Shown here: in pieces, positions 11,352-22,715 of the stretch
How the letters are laid out: every line of letters starts with the position of its first letter
Position numbering within the stretch: position 1 is the stretch's first letter
Origin: Knoxdaviesia capensis
Lineage: Eukaryota > Ascomycota > Sordariomycetes > Microascales > Gondwanamycetaceae
Assembly (NCBI GenBank): GCA_001510575.1
Contig: LNGK01000005.1
Span: forward strand, 496,001-560,000
Direction: 5' to 3'
Length of the DNA stretch: 64,000 nucleotides
Notes under the pieces: model-generated
Seen by the model: only the letters and a program-made list of their open reading frames with translations
Told to the model about the DNA's origin: nothing
The model's database searches: none
Position numbers and translations under genes: made by a program

Positions 11352-13813
11352 AGCTGCGGGTTGGTTGGTTGTTTGTTTTTCCGGGGAGGAGAGAGGTCGG
11401 GCGAAGCGACTTTGGGACACCGGACACGGGCAGCGGAGATCTGAGGACGACGAGACGAGACGATGCCACCGGAGAGAGAAGGAAAAGCTGTTGGGTCGGG
11501 GTCTTCGGAGTGGTGTCGTAGTTTTTTTTGTTCGTGCTTCGCTGTACCCCGGATTTTCTCTCGGCGTTTGCTTTTTTCTGCACCTGTTGCAAGAGCGCTC
11601 CAAACCACGTGTGACGACCACGTGACGCGCACAGTGAACAGCAGTGTCTACGCACTGTGCCCGGCTACTGTCCCGCCCAGATTGGCATTTTGGAGAAAGA
11701 ATTACAAAAAAGGCGACCGCTGCGGAGGCCCGTCGACAAGTACGGTACTTTCACTTTTATCTTCTCGGGGGAAGTGAAGGAGTTGGACTGATGTCTGTCT
11801 CCGTTCTTTGACATCGGCTGTGTGATAAGGAGCAGCAGAAATCGTGCGTTCCTCCCGCGGTTTTTATTTATTTTATTTTATTTCTTTCGGCGTGCGAGCA
11901 CTGATATCTGGAACAAGTATCAGGCAGGCAAAACACTTCCCTTTCCTTTGACCTGGCCACGGAATGCAGAAAAAAGCACCAGGCCATCCGCTACACTGTG
12001 TATTTTGCCTGCTTGTACAGTGATACACTTTCAGATGTTCTGTTGGATATATATATATAAAAAAAAAGAGACGGTTGCACGTGATGTGGGTGTCTGACCT
12101 GGAGGGGAGAGGCTGCCTGAAAGTCGGCCCAGTTGGGGGCGAGCGCGTGTACACAGTGTGTTCCGGGCCGTGCGGAATACCTCGCGTGTGCTAGCCCGGC
12201 GTTTTCTCTGGGGGTCAAATGCCAATTTCATATGCAGGACTTGCGGGCAAAATACTCCAACGCCAGAAAGAGGACCACAGATCCCGTGAGGTACCAGCAC
12301 GCAACCACACTGTATCTGCACGGTGCCTCTACCTCCTGACGCCCAAAATAACCCCAATCACAAGATTTCTCTGGCATGGGGCGTATCACTCGTCCGTCCA
12401 AGAGAAACATGCCACACCACACACATCGTCTTTGTTGCCGCTGTCCCATGTTTGTGCGTTGTGTGGAGGAGAGGAAGACTTTTTCCCATTCTTCCTTTGC
12501 CCTTTGCCGGCGGCTTCCGCAGCGGTTTTCATTGCGAACTTCGCGCATTAGTGGGCTACACGTTCGAACCAACAAATGAAGCAGCAGGGCATGGATGAAC
12601 ACCAGGCGAAGGAACCTGTGAATGTGCTGGTGATATCTGATATGCCGGCCAGAGACACCCACGATTTCTAATGAGCAAAACCGTACGTAGTATCTCGGCT
12701 CTGCAGGCGTTTTTATTTGTCTGTTTGCCTCTCACTACTCCACTTCCCTCTCGCTATCTCTCTCTCTCTCTCTCTCTCTTCTCTTCTTCAGGTCTTTTTT
12801 TGTGCCTAACGGTTAACCCTCACAACTGTAATCTTTCCCGTCTTGCTTCTCCGCTTCTTGGGGTCCTCTCTTTTCTTTTTCCTTCCTCCTCTTCCCTCTT
12901 CTCCTCAGCTGAAAGCCCATCTTTCAACCAGATTTTCCTGCTTCCGTCCGGGGTCACTGTGCTGCGCGGCAGTCATTCTGTCGTCAGTTGGGGCTCAAGA
13001 CTGACGCCGCCGTTGGAGTCCGCGTTTTGATTTTCCTTGCCTCTCTTCACCTGTCGAGGGCGGTTATCAGTGTGTGTGGTACGTTTATAACATATAATGC
13101 CATGCGTCTTGCAGAACTGAAAAACAGGGAGCAGCAACACCCACCAGCCCCGAAACCTGCATACCCCGGTAGTCGCATACCCGCCTAGTTGCATATTTTT
13201 CTGCTCACATTATTCTTGTATCCGTATTTTGCACCTGGCCTTCCTCTTTGCTTGTTTTCTTCCTTTTCTTCTCTTCCCTCCAGCTCTTAAATTATCGACG
13301 AGGCGAAAAATCCAACATAAAATTCCACTTCACATTCCTGAAGACTCTTTTTGTTTTTTTCGTTTCTAACCCTGGGTTTTTGTTTACAGCAATTACGAGC
13401 GACATAAGGAGAGATTTTATTTGATAACTGGAATTAATATTGGTGGTGATAGAAAAGGCACGAGAGGGACGATTCTCTCTGTATCGATTACTTCCTCTCT
13501 TTCCCCCCCTTTTTTTGCCTTCACCAATTTCTTTTCTCTTTCTTCGTGTCTTGTTTTCCCCCTTCTTTATCGTTCTTTGCTCTTTTCTTCTCCCTGGCCA
13601 TCTTCATCCATAATTTTATTTATCATTTATTCCTTTTTTCTTCTCTCTCGATTCTTTGTTTCCTTTTTTTCCTCTATCATCCTAATCATCGAATCTATTG
13701 CCTCCCTCTCCTCCTCATCGCAAGCCTCAAAAATCCCGGGCATTGAATGAATCATCCTCCCTCGAACCCTCTCTGAAATCCGACAAGAATTCCCTCCTGG
13801 CCATCCACCCTCA
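11352..13813. promoter_or_regulatory. 2.46-kb divergent region upstream of MGR2 and the HAM-4 homologue
   Basis: No gene recognised. The right half is strongly pyrimidine-rich: a (TC)n tract at 12757..12779 and long CT/TTC runs at 12840-12910 and 13490-13730. This suits a long 5' leader for the FHA gene at 13814. A short AT run lies near 12050. Small ORFs here are composed of low-complexity sequence and are not supported. Confidence 0.4.
12757..12779. repeat. (TC)n microsatellite in the FHA-gene upstream region
   Basis: About 23 bases of uninterrupted TC within a broader pyrimidine-rich stretch, about 1 kb upstream of the HAM-4 homologue's ATG. Confidence 0.85.
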
Positions 13814-16738
13814 ATGACAGCTGTGGCGAATCCTCCATCTCTTCCTCAGTTGAATCGACAGTCATGGGGAATTAACAGCGGTCAACTGCCAGCCTCGATG
13901 AATGACGATGATCGGACCGGAGTGTTGATGCGTCGCAGCCTCCAACGCTCCAACTCGTCATCGTCGGTGTCTTCTACATCGTCGGCCTCCTCCGCCACGT
14001 CGGTCGCTACGAATGGCTCGTTGTCATCCGGAACGCCCCCCTCCTCGGCCGGCGGAGGAGACACCGCTTCCCAACGCTCCGCTTCTTCCGTGGCTTCCGC
14101 CACCACCACCGCCGCCGCCGCCAAGCGTCCCATGCGACGCGGCCCGTTCCCTCCGACTGCGAGAATAGCCGATGGTCTTCCGCCCCAGCAACGGAGCCCG
14201 GCCGGACGCGGATCGGCTGTGGGCTCGCTCTCGTCCGATAATCTCCAACAGCCTCAGGCCTTATCGTTATCGCTCCAGTCACTCCAAAATCAACAACAAC
14301 AACAACAACAACAGCAACAGCAACAGCCACAGTCATCGCTCGATCTCTCCCAGTCACAACAACAGTCACTTCAACATCTCGCCCTCCAGCCGCCGTTGCC
14401 TCTCTCTCAGCAGCCCGACCAACCTCAAATTCTCCAACTCTACCAACAAGCGTCTCAGCAACACTTGATGTCGCAACTCAACAACCCCAACAACCCGGCT
14501 CACCTCCAGCAATCCGCCCAGCGCTGGCCCGAACAGCCCAACATGGCCCCCGGCAACGCCTCGTACCTCTGCCTCACCTCGCTCAACGGCACCTTTGAGA
14601 AGAAAACCATCCAAGTGCCATTCGCCCCCGACACCCTGCGCATCGGCCGCCAGACCAACCAAAAGTCCATCCCCACCCCGTACAACGGCTTCTTCGACAC
14701 AAAGGTGCTGTCGAGACAACACGCCGAAATCTGGGCCGAGGCCAATGGCAAGATCTTCATCAAGGACATCAAGTCGTCCAATGGCACCTTCATCAACGGT
14801 GCGCGTCTGTCGCCCGAGAACCGCGAGTCCGATCCGCACGAGCTGCACGTCAACGACCAGCTCGAGCTGGGCATCGATATCATCAACGAGGACCAAAAGA
14901 AGGTGCTGCACCATAAAATCTCCGCCAAGGTCGACCATGCCGGATTCATCACCGCCGCGAGCAACATTAGCGATATGAACTTTGGTGATGTCGACTCGGC
15001 GAACCGCGCCATGATGGCCGTATCGGCCAACGGTGGCAACCCGCAGCAGATGCGGGCTCGCGCCGGCTCCAACGGCGTCCCGTTCCCCCTGAACGCGCGC
15101 GGGTTCCCGCAGGGTGGGCCGAATGGCCACCCCAACGGGGCCAACTTCCAGCGCCCGTTTCTGGCGGCAACGGTGACCACCGATAATATCATTAAGAAGC
15201 TCCAGGTACGCCTTTGCACTTTGCTTTCCCTTTTCATCGTTGTCGTCTTGCTTCTGCCCAATGCACGCTTCCGGTATCCAGAGACTCCTGTATTTCTTGA
15301 ATGTGATGAAAATCTAACGAACTAACTTTCTCCCCCCCAGAATGAACTAAGAAATGCCAAGTTGATATCCCAGGATATCGAGCGCTCGGGAGCCTTTGTC
15401 CAGACCCTCCTGTCGCGCGGCGAACTGACCGAGCCCATCCCCGATCCGCCCAAGGCTCATATCCCGCAATTACCCCATGTCAACGGCAACGCCCTCCCCT
15501 TTCGCCCTGACCACAAGACCCGATTCTCCGATCCGCCCGCCCCTCCGCCGCAGCAGCCGCTTCCCGAAAAGCCCGATATGTCGTCACTCAAGCGTGCGCA
15601 GGCCGAACGGGCACGCATCAGCCCCTTCAACACGTCTCCCATCCGCGAGAACCCGAACAACATCATCCAGCTCCAGGAAGACCTCCGGATCACCAAGCGC
15701 GAGGTCGAGGCCCGCGATGCTCGCTTACGGGAGTTGGAAGAGTCGCTTCTGAAGGAACGATCTGCACGCGAGCTGGCCGAGGAACTCGCACGGAAACTGA
15801 GCGATTCTGCCGCCAGCCAAATCGGCCAGGTCGAATCAACCCTTAGCGACGACGTTCTTGACCGGTCGTTCGAGCTGCCTTCGATATCATCGCTCAAGCT
15901 CGAAGATACTAGTGCCCAGCGCTTGGAGGACCCCGAGGAGTCGGTGCCCGAGGCTACCGACGACAACACCGCCACGATCGCCGGCGCCTACCAATCGAAG
16001 ATCGAGACGATGACGATGGAGATGAAGAACATCCAGGAACAGCTAATGCGGTGGCAGCAGCGGTGCGAGAAGGCTGAGTCGGAGCGCGACCGCGAGCGCA
16101 AGTCGCTGGCGGAGATGGTGATCCGGATCCGCCGGCGCGAAGCTGAGCGCGAGGCGGAAATGGCCGCCGTGCTCGCCCGCAACGCCACCAAGGGATCGGC
16201 GCGGTTCCGGTCGCGTAGCTCCAGACGCAGCCGCAGCATGAGCCCCAAGTCGGGTGTCGAGCTGGGCCAGAAGGCCGCCGTGGCTAGCGGTACGACTACC
16301 CGCCCGATCCTAGAAGAGGTCAACGAGACTATTGCTTCGGTGCCCTCGACGGCCGCTGCTGCCAAGTCCAGCATGTGGTCTGCCGGCAGTATCTTCGCCA
16401 ACCACGCGTCGGCAGCCAACGGCAAGCCGGCCAACGGCGGCCCGATCTCGCGCGAGGTGGCGGCGTTGTCGGCCAAGACCAACACCGCCACCGATGGCAC
16501 CGGCTCCCCCGCGAGCGACGATGGAGCGATCCCCCTGCAGCCGCGCATTTCGCGCACCGACACCATCACGCCGCAGACTGTGGCTGCCGCCCTGGCCGCC
16601 AACCGTGCCGGCAACGCCCGGTCGGATATGATGGCCAGCACGCTGCCGTATGCGTCGATCTTCGGCGTGGTGCTCATTGGCATGGGCTTGATGGCGTTCA
16701 TCAACGGGTGGCAGCCGCAGCCCAAGGTTGAGCAGTAA
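13814..16738 (+). CDS. ham-4: FHA-domain tail-anchored STRIPAK component (HAM-4/PRO45/Far9-Vps64 type, SLMAP homologue)
   Basis: Join 13814..15205 and 15341..16738, 929 aa; the 135-nt intron has GTACGC and CCCCCAG. Residues 1-245 are low-complexity with Ser runs and a Gln tract encoded by CAA/CAG repeats. The FHA domain spans about residues 252-360, with IGRQTNQKS, LSRQHAEIWAE and IKDIKSSNGTFINGARLS; these carry the phosphothreonine-binding Arg, Ser-Arg-His and Asn. Exon 2 encodes heptad-like coiled coils (LQEDLRITKREVEARDARLR, MEMKNIQEQLMRWQQRCEKA) and an RS-rich patch. A C-terminal hydrophobic anchor (YASIFGVVLIGMGLMAFING) sits ~10 residues from the end. In Neurospora and Sordaria this protein anchors STRIPAK at the nuclear envelope/ER and is needed for hyphal fusion and fruiting. 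Architecture makes the assignment strong. Confidence 0.92.
14291..14326 (+). repeat. CAA/CAG tract coding for polyglutamine
   Basis: A trinucleotide tract inside the FHA gene. It encodes an uninterrupted Gln run, followed by further Gln/Ser-rich sequence. Length polymorphism between strains would be expected. Confidence 0.9.
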
Positions 16739-18199
16739 GACCTCTTTATCTTTTTCTGTCTTTTCTGGGGGTCATCTTTTAAGCAATGGTGGTTATCATC
16801 ATCATGGGGGTTCTGGGTCTTTGGTCCGTTCATAAATGATTATCATCCTTAGTATCACTTTTTCTCCTTTGTACCACATTTCTTTTTCCCGTCTCTTTTT
16901 TCTTATCCGTGAGGAGTCGTGATGGTTTCCGGCTCTTCGTGTATCTCCAGGGGTGTCTTTTTGTTTCTCTCTGCTTCGTCCTGAACAACAAAAAAGTCCC
17001 ATCCTTTCAGTCTCTCTGTGTCTGTGTTGGTTATTAGGACTGGAAGTCTCTTCTTTTGCGTCTCTTTCCTTATTCTGTCGTCTTGTTTTCCATTCTATTC
17101 GCCTTATCTGTTTCTTTCATGTTTCCTCTACGGTTGTTTCTTTATACTGGCAAAGCTTTGATGAGGCGTGTTTCTCCTATTATCTCTTTTCTCCTTTTTT
17201 GAAGCTTCTTTTCTTATACTGCTGGATGCTTGTTTTTTTGATTTTTGGTTGATCCCCCCTCGTTTGGGTTTGTTTTTGTCTCCGTTTATGTTATCTCCTG
17301 GAGGACTGCCCGGTTCCAGTTAATGGATATGTCCCTGCAGTGTCGTGGATGTGTCTCCGGTCCGGCTATATATGTATATTTTCTCCTGCCCGGACACTTC
17401 CCGATACCGCAGGGTGGGTCTCTTGATTCCGACTACACTCCTCTATGTCACTCTTTTCATATTGCTTGGTCCTCTCCCTAAACCAGGGAACGATAAGGTA
17501 ACTCTTTCCTTTGTCTGTGTCTCTTTCTCGTCTGTCTTTTTTTCTTAGTTAAGTGGTGCCTGATTTTTTGAATGAATAAGAGCGGTGTCTGCTTCTTTCT
17601 CTGGTTCTGCTATATTTGATAGGCATTGTGTCTCTCCTTTCACATTTGATTTTCGTATGCCGTCTTTATGGTGTTTCTTGTTATCTATATACTGTTTCTT
17701 ATGTCCGGGACTTGGATAATCTCAATAAACCAGCATCATCCAGGTATCGTCTATGTGCTTTCGTGTGGTTGGGTGTACGTCTCTCAGTTGTCTCTCGGCT
17801 GTAGGGAAACAAAATCAAAAAATCAATCTCACGATGCAGAACGTGCGGATATGTTGAGTGTTTGTGACTGAGGAGAAGCGCGTCAATGGATATATATTCT
17901 TGTCTTCTTCTCTAGCAAGTTCTGTTTTGTGTTTCTTCTTCCTTCATCACCACCCTTCATCGAAATCTCGAGATTGCTCTCAGTGCCCCCCCCCCCTTCT
18001 CTTTTTTTCTTCTTTTTTCGTCTCAGGTTTGGAACTTTCTATATCACTCTGGTTGATGGTTATCGGACCATTTTCTAACTCGAGCTGCGCATGTTGTATA
18101 GATCACCTCTCGCCGATTTGCTGGTCGGAAAGTGTATCGCAAACTTCCCGGAGCAACAAAACACCAAAGAAAAGAAAAGAAAATCAAAAGCCCGCGTCA
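16739..18199. other. 1.46-kb T-rich intergenic region
   Basis: Lies between two plus-strand genes. It is T- and CT-rich over nearly its whole length, with a C10-like run near 17985-17996 and no convincing ORF. It must hold the 3' end of the FHA gene and the promoter/leader of the gene at 18200. No RNA gene was recognised. Confidence 0.4.
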
Positions 18200-18730
18200 A
18201 TGCCTGTCTTCTTGCGTGCCAACAACAACGCGCCGACCGACGAGGCCGACCGCACGGAGGAGCAGAGCCGCCGGCTGCTCGTGCCGATCGGCGCGGTGGT
18301 GCTGCTGCTGTGCGTGATCTCGGTCGTGTTCACGGTGTGGACGGTGACCACGCACGTGCGCCGCTGGCGCCGCGCGCGCCAGGCCGAGCTGGTCGCGGAG
18401 CGCGAGGCTCGCGAGCGGGCGCTGGCGCGTGCGTTGACTGCGGCTGCGGCGGAGGCGCGCGAGCGCGCGGAGACCGAGGCGCTCTGGCTCGAGATGCTGC
18501 AGAACTGGGAGGGCGGTATCTATGTGCACAACGAGTACCGAACCGGCCCGCAGGAGCACGGCGTGAACGTGGCTGAGCAGCAGCAGCAGCAGGGCCAGCA
18601 GGGCCAGCAGGGCCAGCACGTGCACAACGACGCCCAGTACGAGCAGGCTGCCCACCAGCAGCAGGAGCAGCCGAGGCAGCGGCCCGAGCCCGAGCGCCGC
18701 CGCCCGGGAACTCCCCGGCCTGCCAAGTAA
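18200..18730 (+). CDS. Small single-pass membrane protein, function unknown
   Basis: Single exon, 176 aa, ATG at 18200 in a favourable context (TCAATG). The upstream in-frame extension contains no better start. Residues 1-25 are polar. One transmembrane helix spans about residues 27-49 (LVPIGAVVLLLCVISVVFTV). A strongly basic stop-transfer (RRWRRARQ) follows, then an Arg/Glu/Ala-rich stretch predicted as a coiled coil (about 60-100), and a Gln-rich tail with GQQ repeats and PERRRPGTPRPAK. No known domain recognised. It converges on the Zn2Cys6 gene with only 148 nt between the stops. GC-rich third positions support coding. Topology is inferred: N-out or N-in cannot be decided, although the positive residues after the helix favour a cytosolic tail. 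Confidence 0.6.
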   Translation: MPVFLRANNNAPTDEADRTEEQSRRLLVPIGAVVLLLCVISVVFTVWTVTTHVRRWRRARQAELVAEREARERALARALTAAAAEARERAETEALWLEMLQNWEGGIYVHNEYRTGPQEHGVNVAEQQQQQGQQGQQGQHVHNDAQYEQAAHQQQEQPRQRPEPERRRPGTPRPAK

Positions 18731-18878
18731 GCGCCCCCAGGCGCCAACCGGCAGTTTTTCTTTTTCAAATGAGGCACCAATGTGCATCTTGATTCCCCTC
18801 GTTCTTTCTAGACCATCAATAAAAAGTTTTAAGCAAGCAAGTCCGCGTGTTTGATTGTGTTTCCCCCCCCCCTCATTC

Positions 18879-19508
18879 TCAAGTGAACCTGTACATCTCG
18901 CGCCGCGGGACCTCGACAAAGACCTGCCACTCGGCCGGGAGCGCATCCACAATCACCCGCAGGATAGCCACGCCGGCGCCGCTCACCTGCCACAGGTGGC
19001 GGCCGTAGTGCAGCAGCAGCGCGTAGTGGGCGAACACGACGAGCGCCTCGGGGCGCTGCTGGTCCAGCAGCGCGAAGAACGGCGGCGGCACGACCATCGA
19101 CCAGGTGAACAGCATCTGGAAGCGGTTGGTCATCAGCGGGCGGCGGTGCTGCGGGTGCGGGTGCGGGTGCGGGTGCGGGGCAGACCCGTCGGCGGCGTCC
19201 GGGCTGGCGGGCGGCAGCGGCACCTCGGAGTCCGGGTCGGTGACGGCGTCCAGGCCGACCTGGATGTACGACAGCGCGCGGTGGCAGGCGGCCAGCTGCT
19301 CGGCGGACATGTCGGCGGCGCGGTGGAGCATGGCGCGGGCGCGGTTGCACTGCGGGCCGATCGGCTCGCGCAACGTCAAGTCGATGCTGGCGGTCAGCAC
19401 GGACTTGAGCTCGCTGGCCATCAGCATGGGGAAGGCGGACGTCAGCACGGTGTAGATGCCGCGGTGCAGGCTGGCGCAGCGCACGAAGTGGGCGATGAAG
19501 CTGCGCAG

Positions 19509-19540
<32 letters not shown>

Positions 19541-20892
19541 GGGGAGCCGGGGGTTGCGGGGCATGGTGGGTGGGCGGCGGCGGCGGCGGCGGCGGCGGGT
19601 GGATGATGGCGTTGATGGACGTGCGCGCGTCGTGAGCGGCGGCGGGCGGCGAGGCGGTGGCGCTGGGGGGCCCGGCAGCGGGCGGCGGCGCGGCAATCAG
19701 CGGGTTCGTGAGGGTGTCGGCCAGCAGGTGGTGGCCCAGCACGATGGAGAACAGCAGGATCGGCACGCAGTTGTCGCGGTTGACGGCGCTCACACAGGCG
19801 GTGGCGTTGAACACCGACACGGCGTGGGTCTGCAGGGCGACGGCGCGGTGCATGTACGCGGCGGCGCGCTCGCGGTCGTGCGGCGGCGGGGCGGGCGCGA
19901 CGCCGTGGAGCGCGCCGGCGGCCAGCGGCGAGGTCCACGTGTTGGCCATGCCGTGCGGGTGCGGCTGGTGCATGGAGGCCAGGTGGCAGGCCGAGAAGGC
20001 CAGCAGCTCGTACAGCAGGTACGGCGCGCGCAGGCTGATCTGCAGGGCGCCGCTGATCGACAGCGCGTAGTCGGGCACGCGATCCGCCAGGCTGAAGATG
20101 TCGTTGTTCGCCAGCAGGTGGATCAGCAGCTCCATGTCGTCCAGGTTGACCATGCGGTTGACCGCGTCGGGCACGGACGACGGCGCGGGCGACAGCAGCG
20201 GCGGCGGCGGCGGCAGGCCAGTGGTGCTGCCGGTGCTGCCGGTGTTATTGTTGTCGTGCGCGGCGGAGGCCGACGTAGGGTTAGACGGCGCGCCGTTAGG
20301 GTTGTGGCCCGGGCTTGGCGGCTGCGAGGCCGACGCGGCGGAGGACTGCGGGGCCAGGTGGCTGCGGCTGGCGTCGTCGCCGGGACTCGTGGCTTCGGAG
20401 GCCGGGCGCGGGGAGGCGCCGGTGGACCTGGACGCCCGCGACGGCGCGTAGGTGCATATGCGCTCCGACACCACACACAGCCGGCACTCGGGCCGGTGTT
20501 CATCGCACTGCAGAAGCCGGTCAAACACGGGCCAAGCGCCGGGACAGGCCGTGGGCAATCGGATAGCTGGGGATATGCATACCTTGACATGGCGGCGCTT
20601 ACTGCAGGATTGGCGTGCAGTGGTGGGGTCAGTTCAACAGTGGACAAAGCATATATGTGAAGTGATAGGAACAGCGCATTCATACACCCACGCCCAGAGA
20701 GAGAGAGCGAGAGCCAGTAGGGGCATATTCATATATATCTAATAGGAAAGGGGGGTGGGAGGTGCTATGTCGGCATTGCCACAGGCAACCAAAAAATATA
20801 TATAAAAATAAACGGGGGCCGAAAAGCAAACGCACGAGTACTGACCATTCCAAGCAGCCGCCGCGGGACTTCTTGTGACTCCGACGAAGCAT
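18879..20892 (-). CDS. Zn2Cys6 fungal transcription factor
   Basis: Join of 20846..20892, 20583..20601 and 18879..20507 (minus), 564 aa. The true start lies in exon 1: ATG at 20892. The long open frame alone lacks the first three zinc ligands. Spliced, the cluster reads C-x2-C-x6-C-x6-C-x2-C-x6-C (C13, C16, C23, C30, C33, C40) with KRRHVKC in the DNA-recognition arm. A disordered Ser/Pro linker follows. A regulatory region then begins around residue 140-160 with VNLDDMELLIHLLANND and LRAPYLLYELLAFSACHLAS; this order resembles the Upc2/C6-finger regulators. Simple repeats encode Pro-rich, QPQPQ and HPHPH tracts. The protein should be a nuclear DNA-binding regulator. Its targets are unknown, but it sits at the edge of the RTA1/GMC/chitinase block. 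Confidence 0.88.
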
Positions 20893-21990
20893 TTCTCGCA
20901 CTCTCTTCCAGGGTCACAACCGGCAGAGAAACAAGGGAAACACGCAGAAGGGGGGCGTGTGTATGTGTGTGTTGTTAAGTGGGCGGTGGTGGCCAGTGAC
21001 CCGCCGTCGTATTCCGGCCGACGAAGAAATTAAGGCTGAGGGCTGAGAAACATGGGCACACACACACTCAATCTCTCCGATGCTGCCCAGTAGATTACCG
21101 TATCTGGGAAGCGAGAGGTGTGTGTGCGAGGGAACACTCACATACACACACGGACCAAAAAACGGGGGCGAAGGAGAAAAAAAATTAAAAACAAAATTAA
21201 ACAGAGATGCTTGCAGGTGAATACGCGTATTCGGAGTCATGGGCGGGTCTCGTTGCCCTGGTCCCTTTTAATTTGGGTTTGCGGCGGCGCCATGGGCCTA
21301 GGACTGAAGCGTCGCTGTGGGGGTTGCACTTTATATAGATCTGCCCGGGGTGTGGGCGGAGTCTTGGGGAACAGGTCCTCTGAAGCTATATTGAACATGA
21401 TGTGGGAGGAGGCCGTCGGCAACAATCGACGGGCGCCAGCACTCGGATAGATGCAGGCTGTGGCTTTGAGGGCGATACACGCAGGAGAAACAGTAAATAC
21501 AGACTGACATTATCGGCAGAGCTGGCACTCCTGTCAGTCCGGACAGGAGTTTTCGCCGATCAGGTGGGGGTTAAACCCTAGAATTCCGCCCTTCTCACCA
21601 TGGCGTTGGCCGCCACAGCTGCTCCAGGTCGAAGAAGATGGAGGCATGGCGCGGCCTCCTGGATATGGAGAGAGACCTTTGGTGGTGATTGATGCGGACT
21701 TCTCCGACCCCGGGAGAGAATGCGTGGAGGAATACAACCGGGACACATCAGAAGCCAGCTGGGCGCGCTCTCTTTTCCGGTGAAAGCCGCGGAACACACA
21801 TGTGGACTTGATGCCTCACTGTAGCCGCTCATGTTGGAATTATTCTGTTTTTTCTCTTCTTGTGTTCAGCGTTTGCATTTCCGCTCCGCTACGGTCTGGG
21901 GTTGCCGTTTGTTTGATTTTCTCTCCTCGCTCTCTCCACCTGTCTCTTTGCCCTTGTTTATCTGTCTTCGTCCTATACTGTCTCCTCGCC
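20893..21990. other. 1.1-kb intergenic region upstream of the Zn2Cys6 gene
   Basis: Holds the promoter of the Zn2Cys6 gene (minus) and a 9-bp inverted repeat at 21527..21550. Poly-pyrimidine sequence (21840-21980) precedes the RTA1 relic and looks like an old 5' leader. No gene recognised. Confidence 0.35.
21527..21550. repeat. 9-bp inverted repeat (hairpin)
   Basis: ACTCCTGTC, a six-base loop, then GACAGGAGT: a perfect 9-bp stem in the intergenic region between the Zn2Cys6 gene and the RTA1 relic. It could be an operator-like dyad or chance; nothing shows a role. Confidence 0.5.
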
Positions 21991-22440
21991 ATGGCTGCCG
22001 ACGGCGTTCCGGGTATCTCGGACTCGCGCCCTTCTTCTACATGTCCTTTTATATCACCCTCACTCCAAAACACCTCCGGCTAGCCTCGTCTGCTCTTATT
22101 AGTTCCCAGGAGCTTGTTTGTATTCAAGCCAAACACCTGGGCTCCGGCCGTGTTCGCCGCGTGTTACGGCGTGTCCATGGTCATGCACTTATACCAGTGC
22201 CAGGACGTGGTAGTCCAGAGTATACTCATCGTCGAAGGATAGAAAACACAGTCTAATCCAGCCAGTTCTTCATCCCAACAGACGCTACAAGTCCTGGCAA
22301 ATGCCCGGCTTACCGCCGTTGTGCGCCGCCATGTTCACCGCCGGATATGCCATCCGACAATACTCGGCCACCAACTACATCTACACCCCGGACACCCTGA
22401 TCCCGTATACTCTGATGCTAGTCTTCACCAACGTGTGCCC
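21991..22440 (+). pseudogene. Truncated relic of an RTA1-like (lipid-translocating exporter family) membrane protein
   Basis: The segment from 22123 reads FKPNTWAPAVFAACYGVSMV then MHLYQ. After a plausible intron (AG at 22280-22281) it continues RYKSWQMPGLPPLCAAMFTA, GYAIRQYSATNY and a hydrophobic segment ending in VCP at a perfect GTAAGT donor (22441). These are the second and third helices of RTA1-family proteins (HLYQ-RYKSW and GYxxRxY are hallmarks). A possible start (MAADGVP) lies at 21991, but its frame is closed by a stop at 22081 and does not join cleanly. Downstream only 275 bases remain before the GMC gene, with no trace of the last four helices. Family length is about 280-330 aa; barely 85 conserved residues survive here. 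I read it as a 3'-truncated pseudogene. Confidence 0.62.
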
Positions 22441-22715
22441 GTAAGTCCAACCCGCGGCCCCTTCCCCGGCCAAACATCCGCACGCCACTCAGGTGAGGAG
22501 GAGAGTTGCTGTCTTGGGGACTTTGTCGAGGGTGAGGATGATATCGAGTGCATAATAATGACCTTTTGAGACTGAAATTCACTACATGAAATGGACAACG
22601 ATGTACATAGCTTGCAGACATACACAGAGCGCTTTGAGTCACCCAGCATATTATCGAAGACCCCATTTTCTTTTCAACTCGACCAGACCCCCCAGAATCA
22701 CACGCACTGATTGAC

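Noticed and set aside
18855..20660. 601-codon plus-strand frame with Arg/Gly-rich translation
   Set aside because: It is the antisense of the GC-rich Zn2Cys6 coding sequence and starts at a non-ATG codon; shadows of this kind are expected in GC-rich genes.
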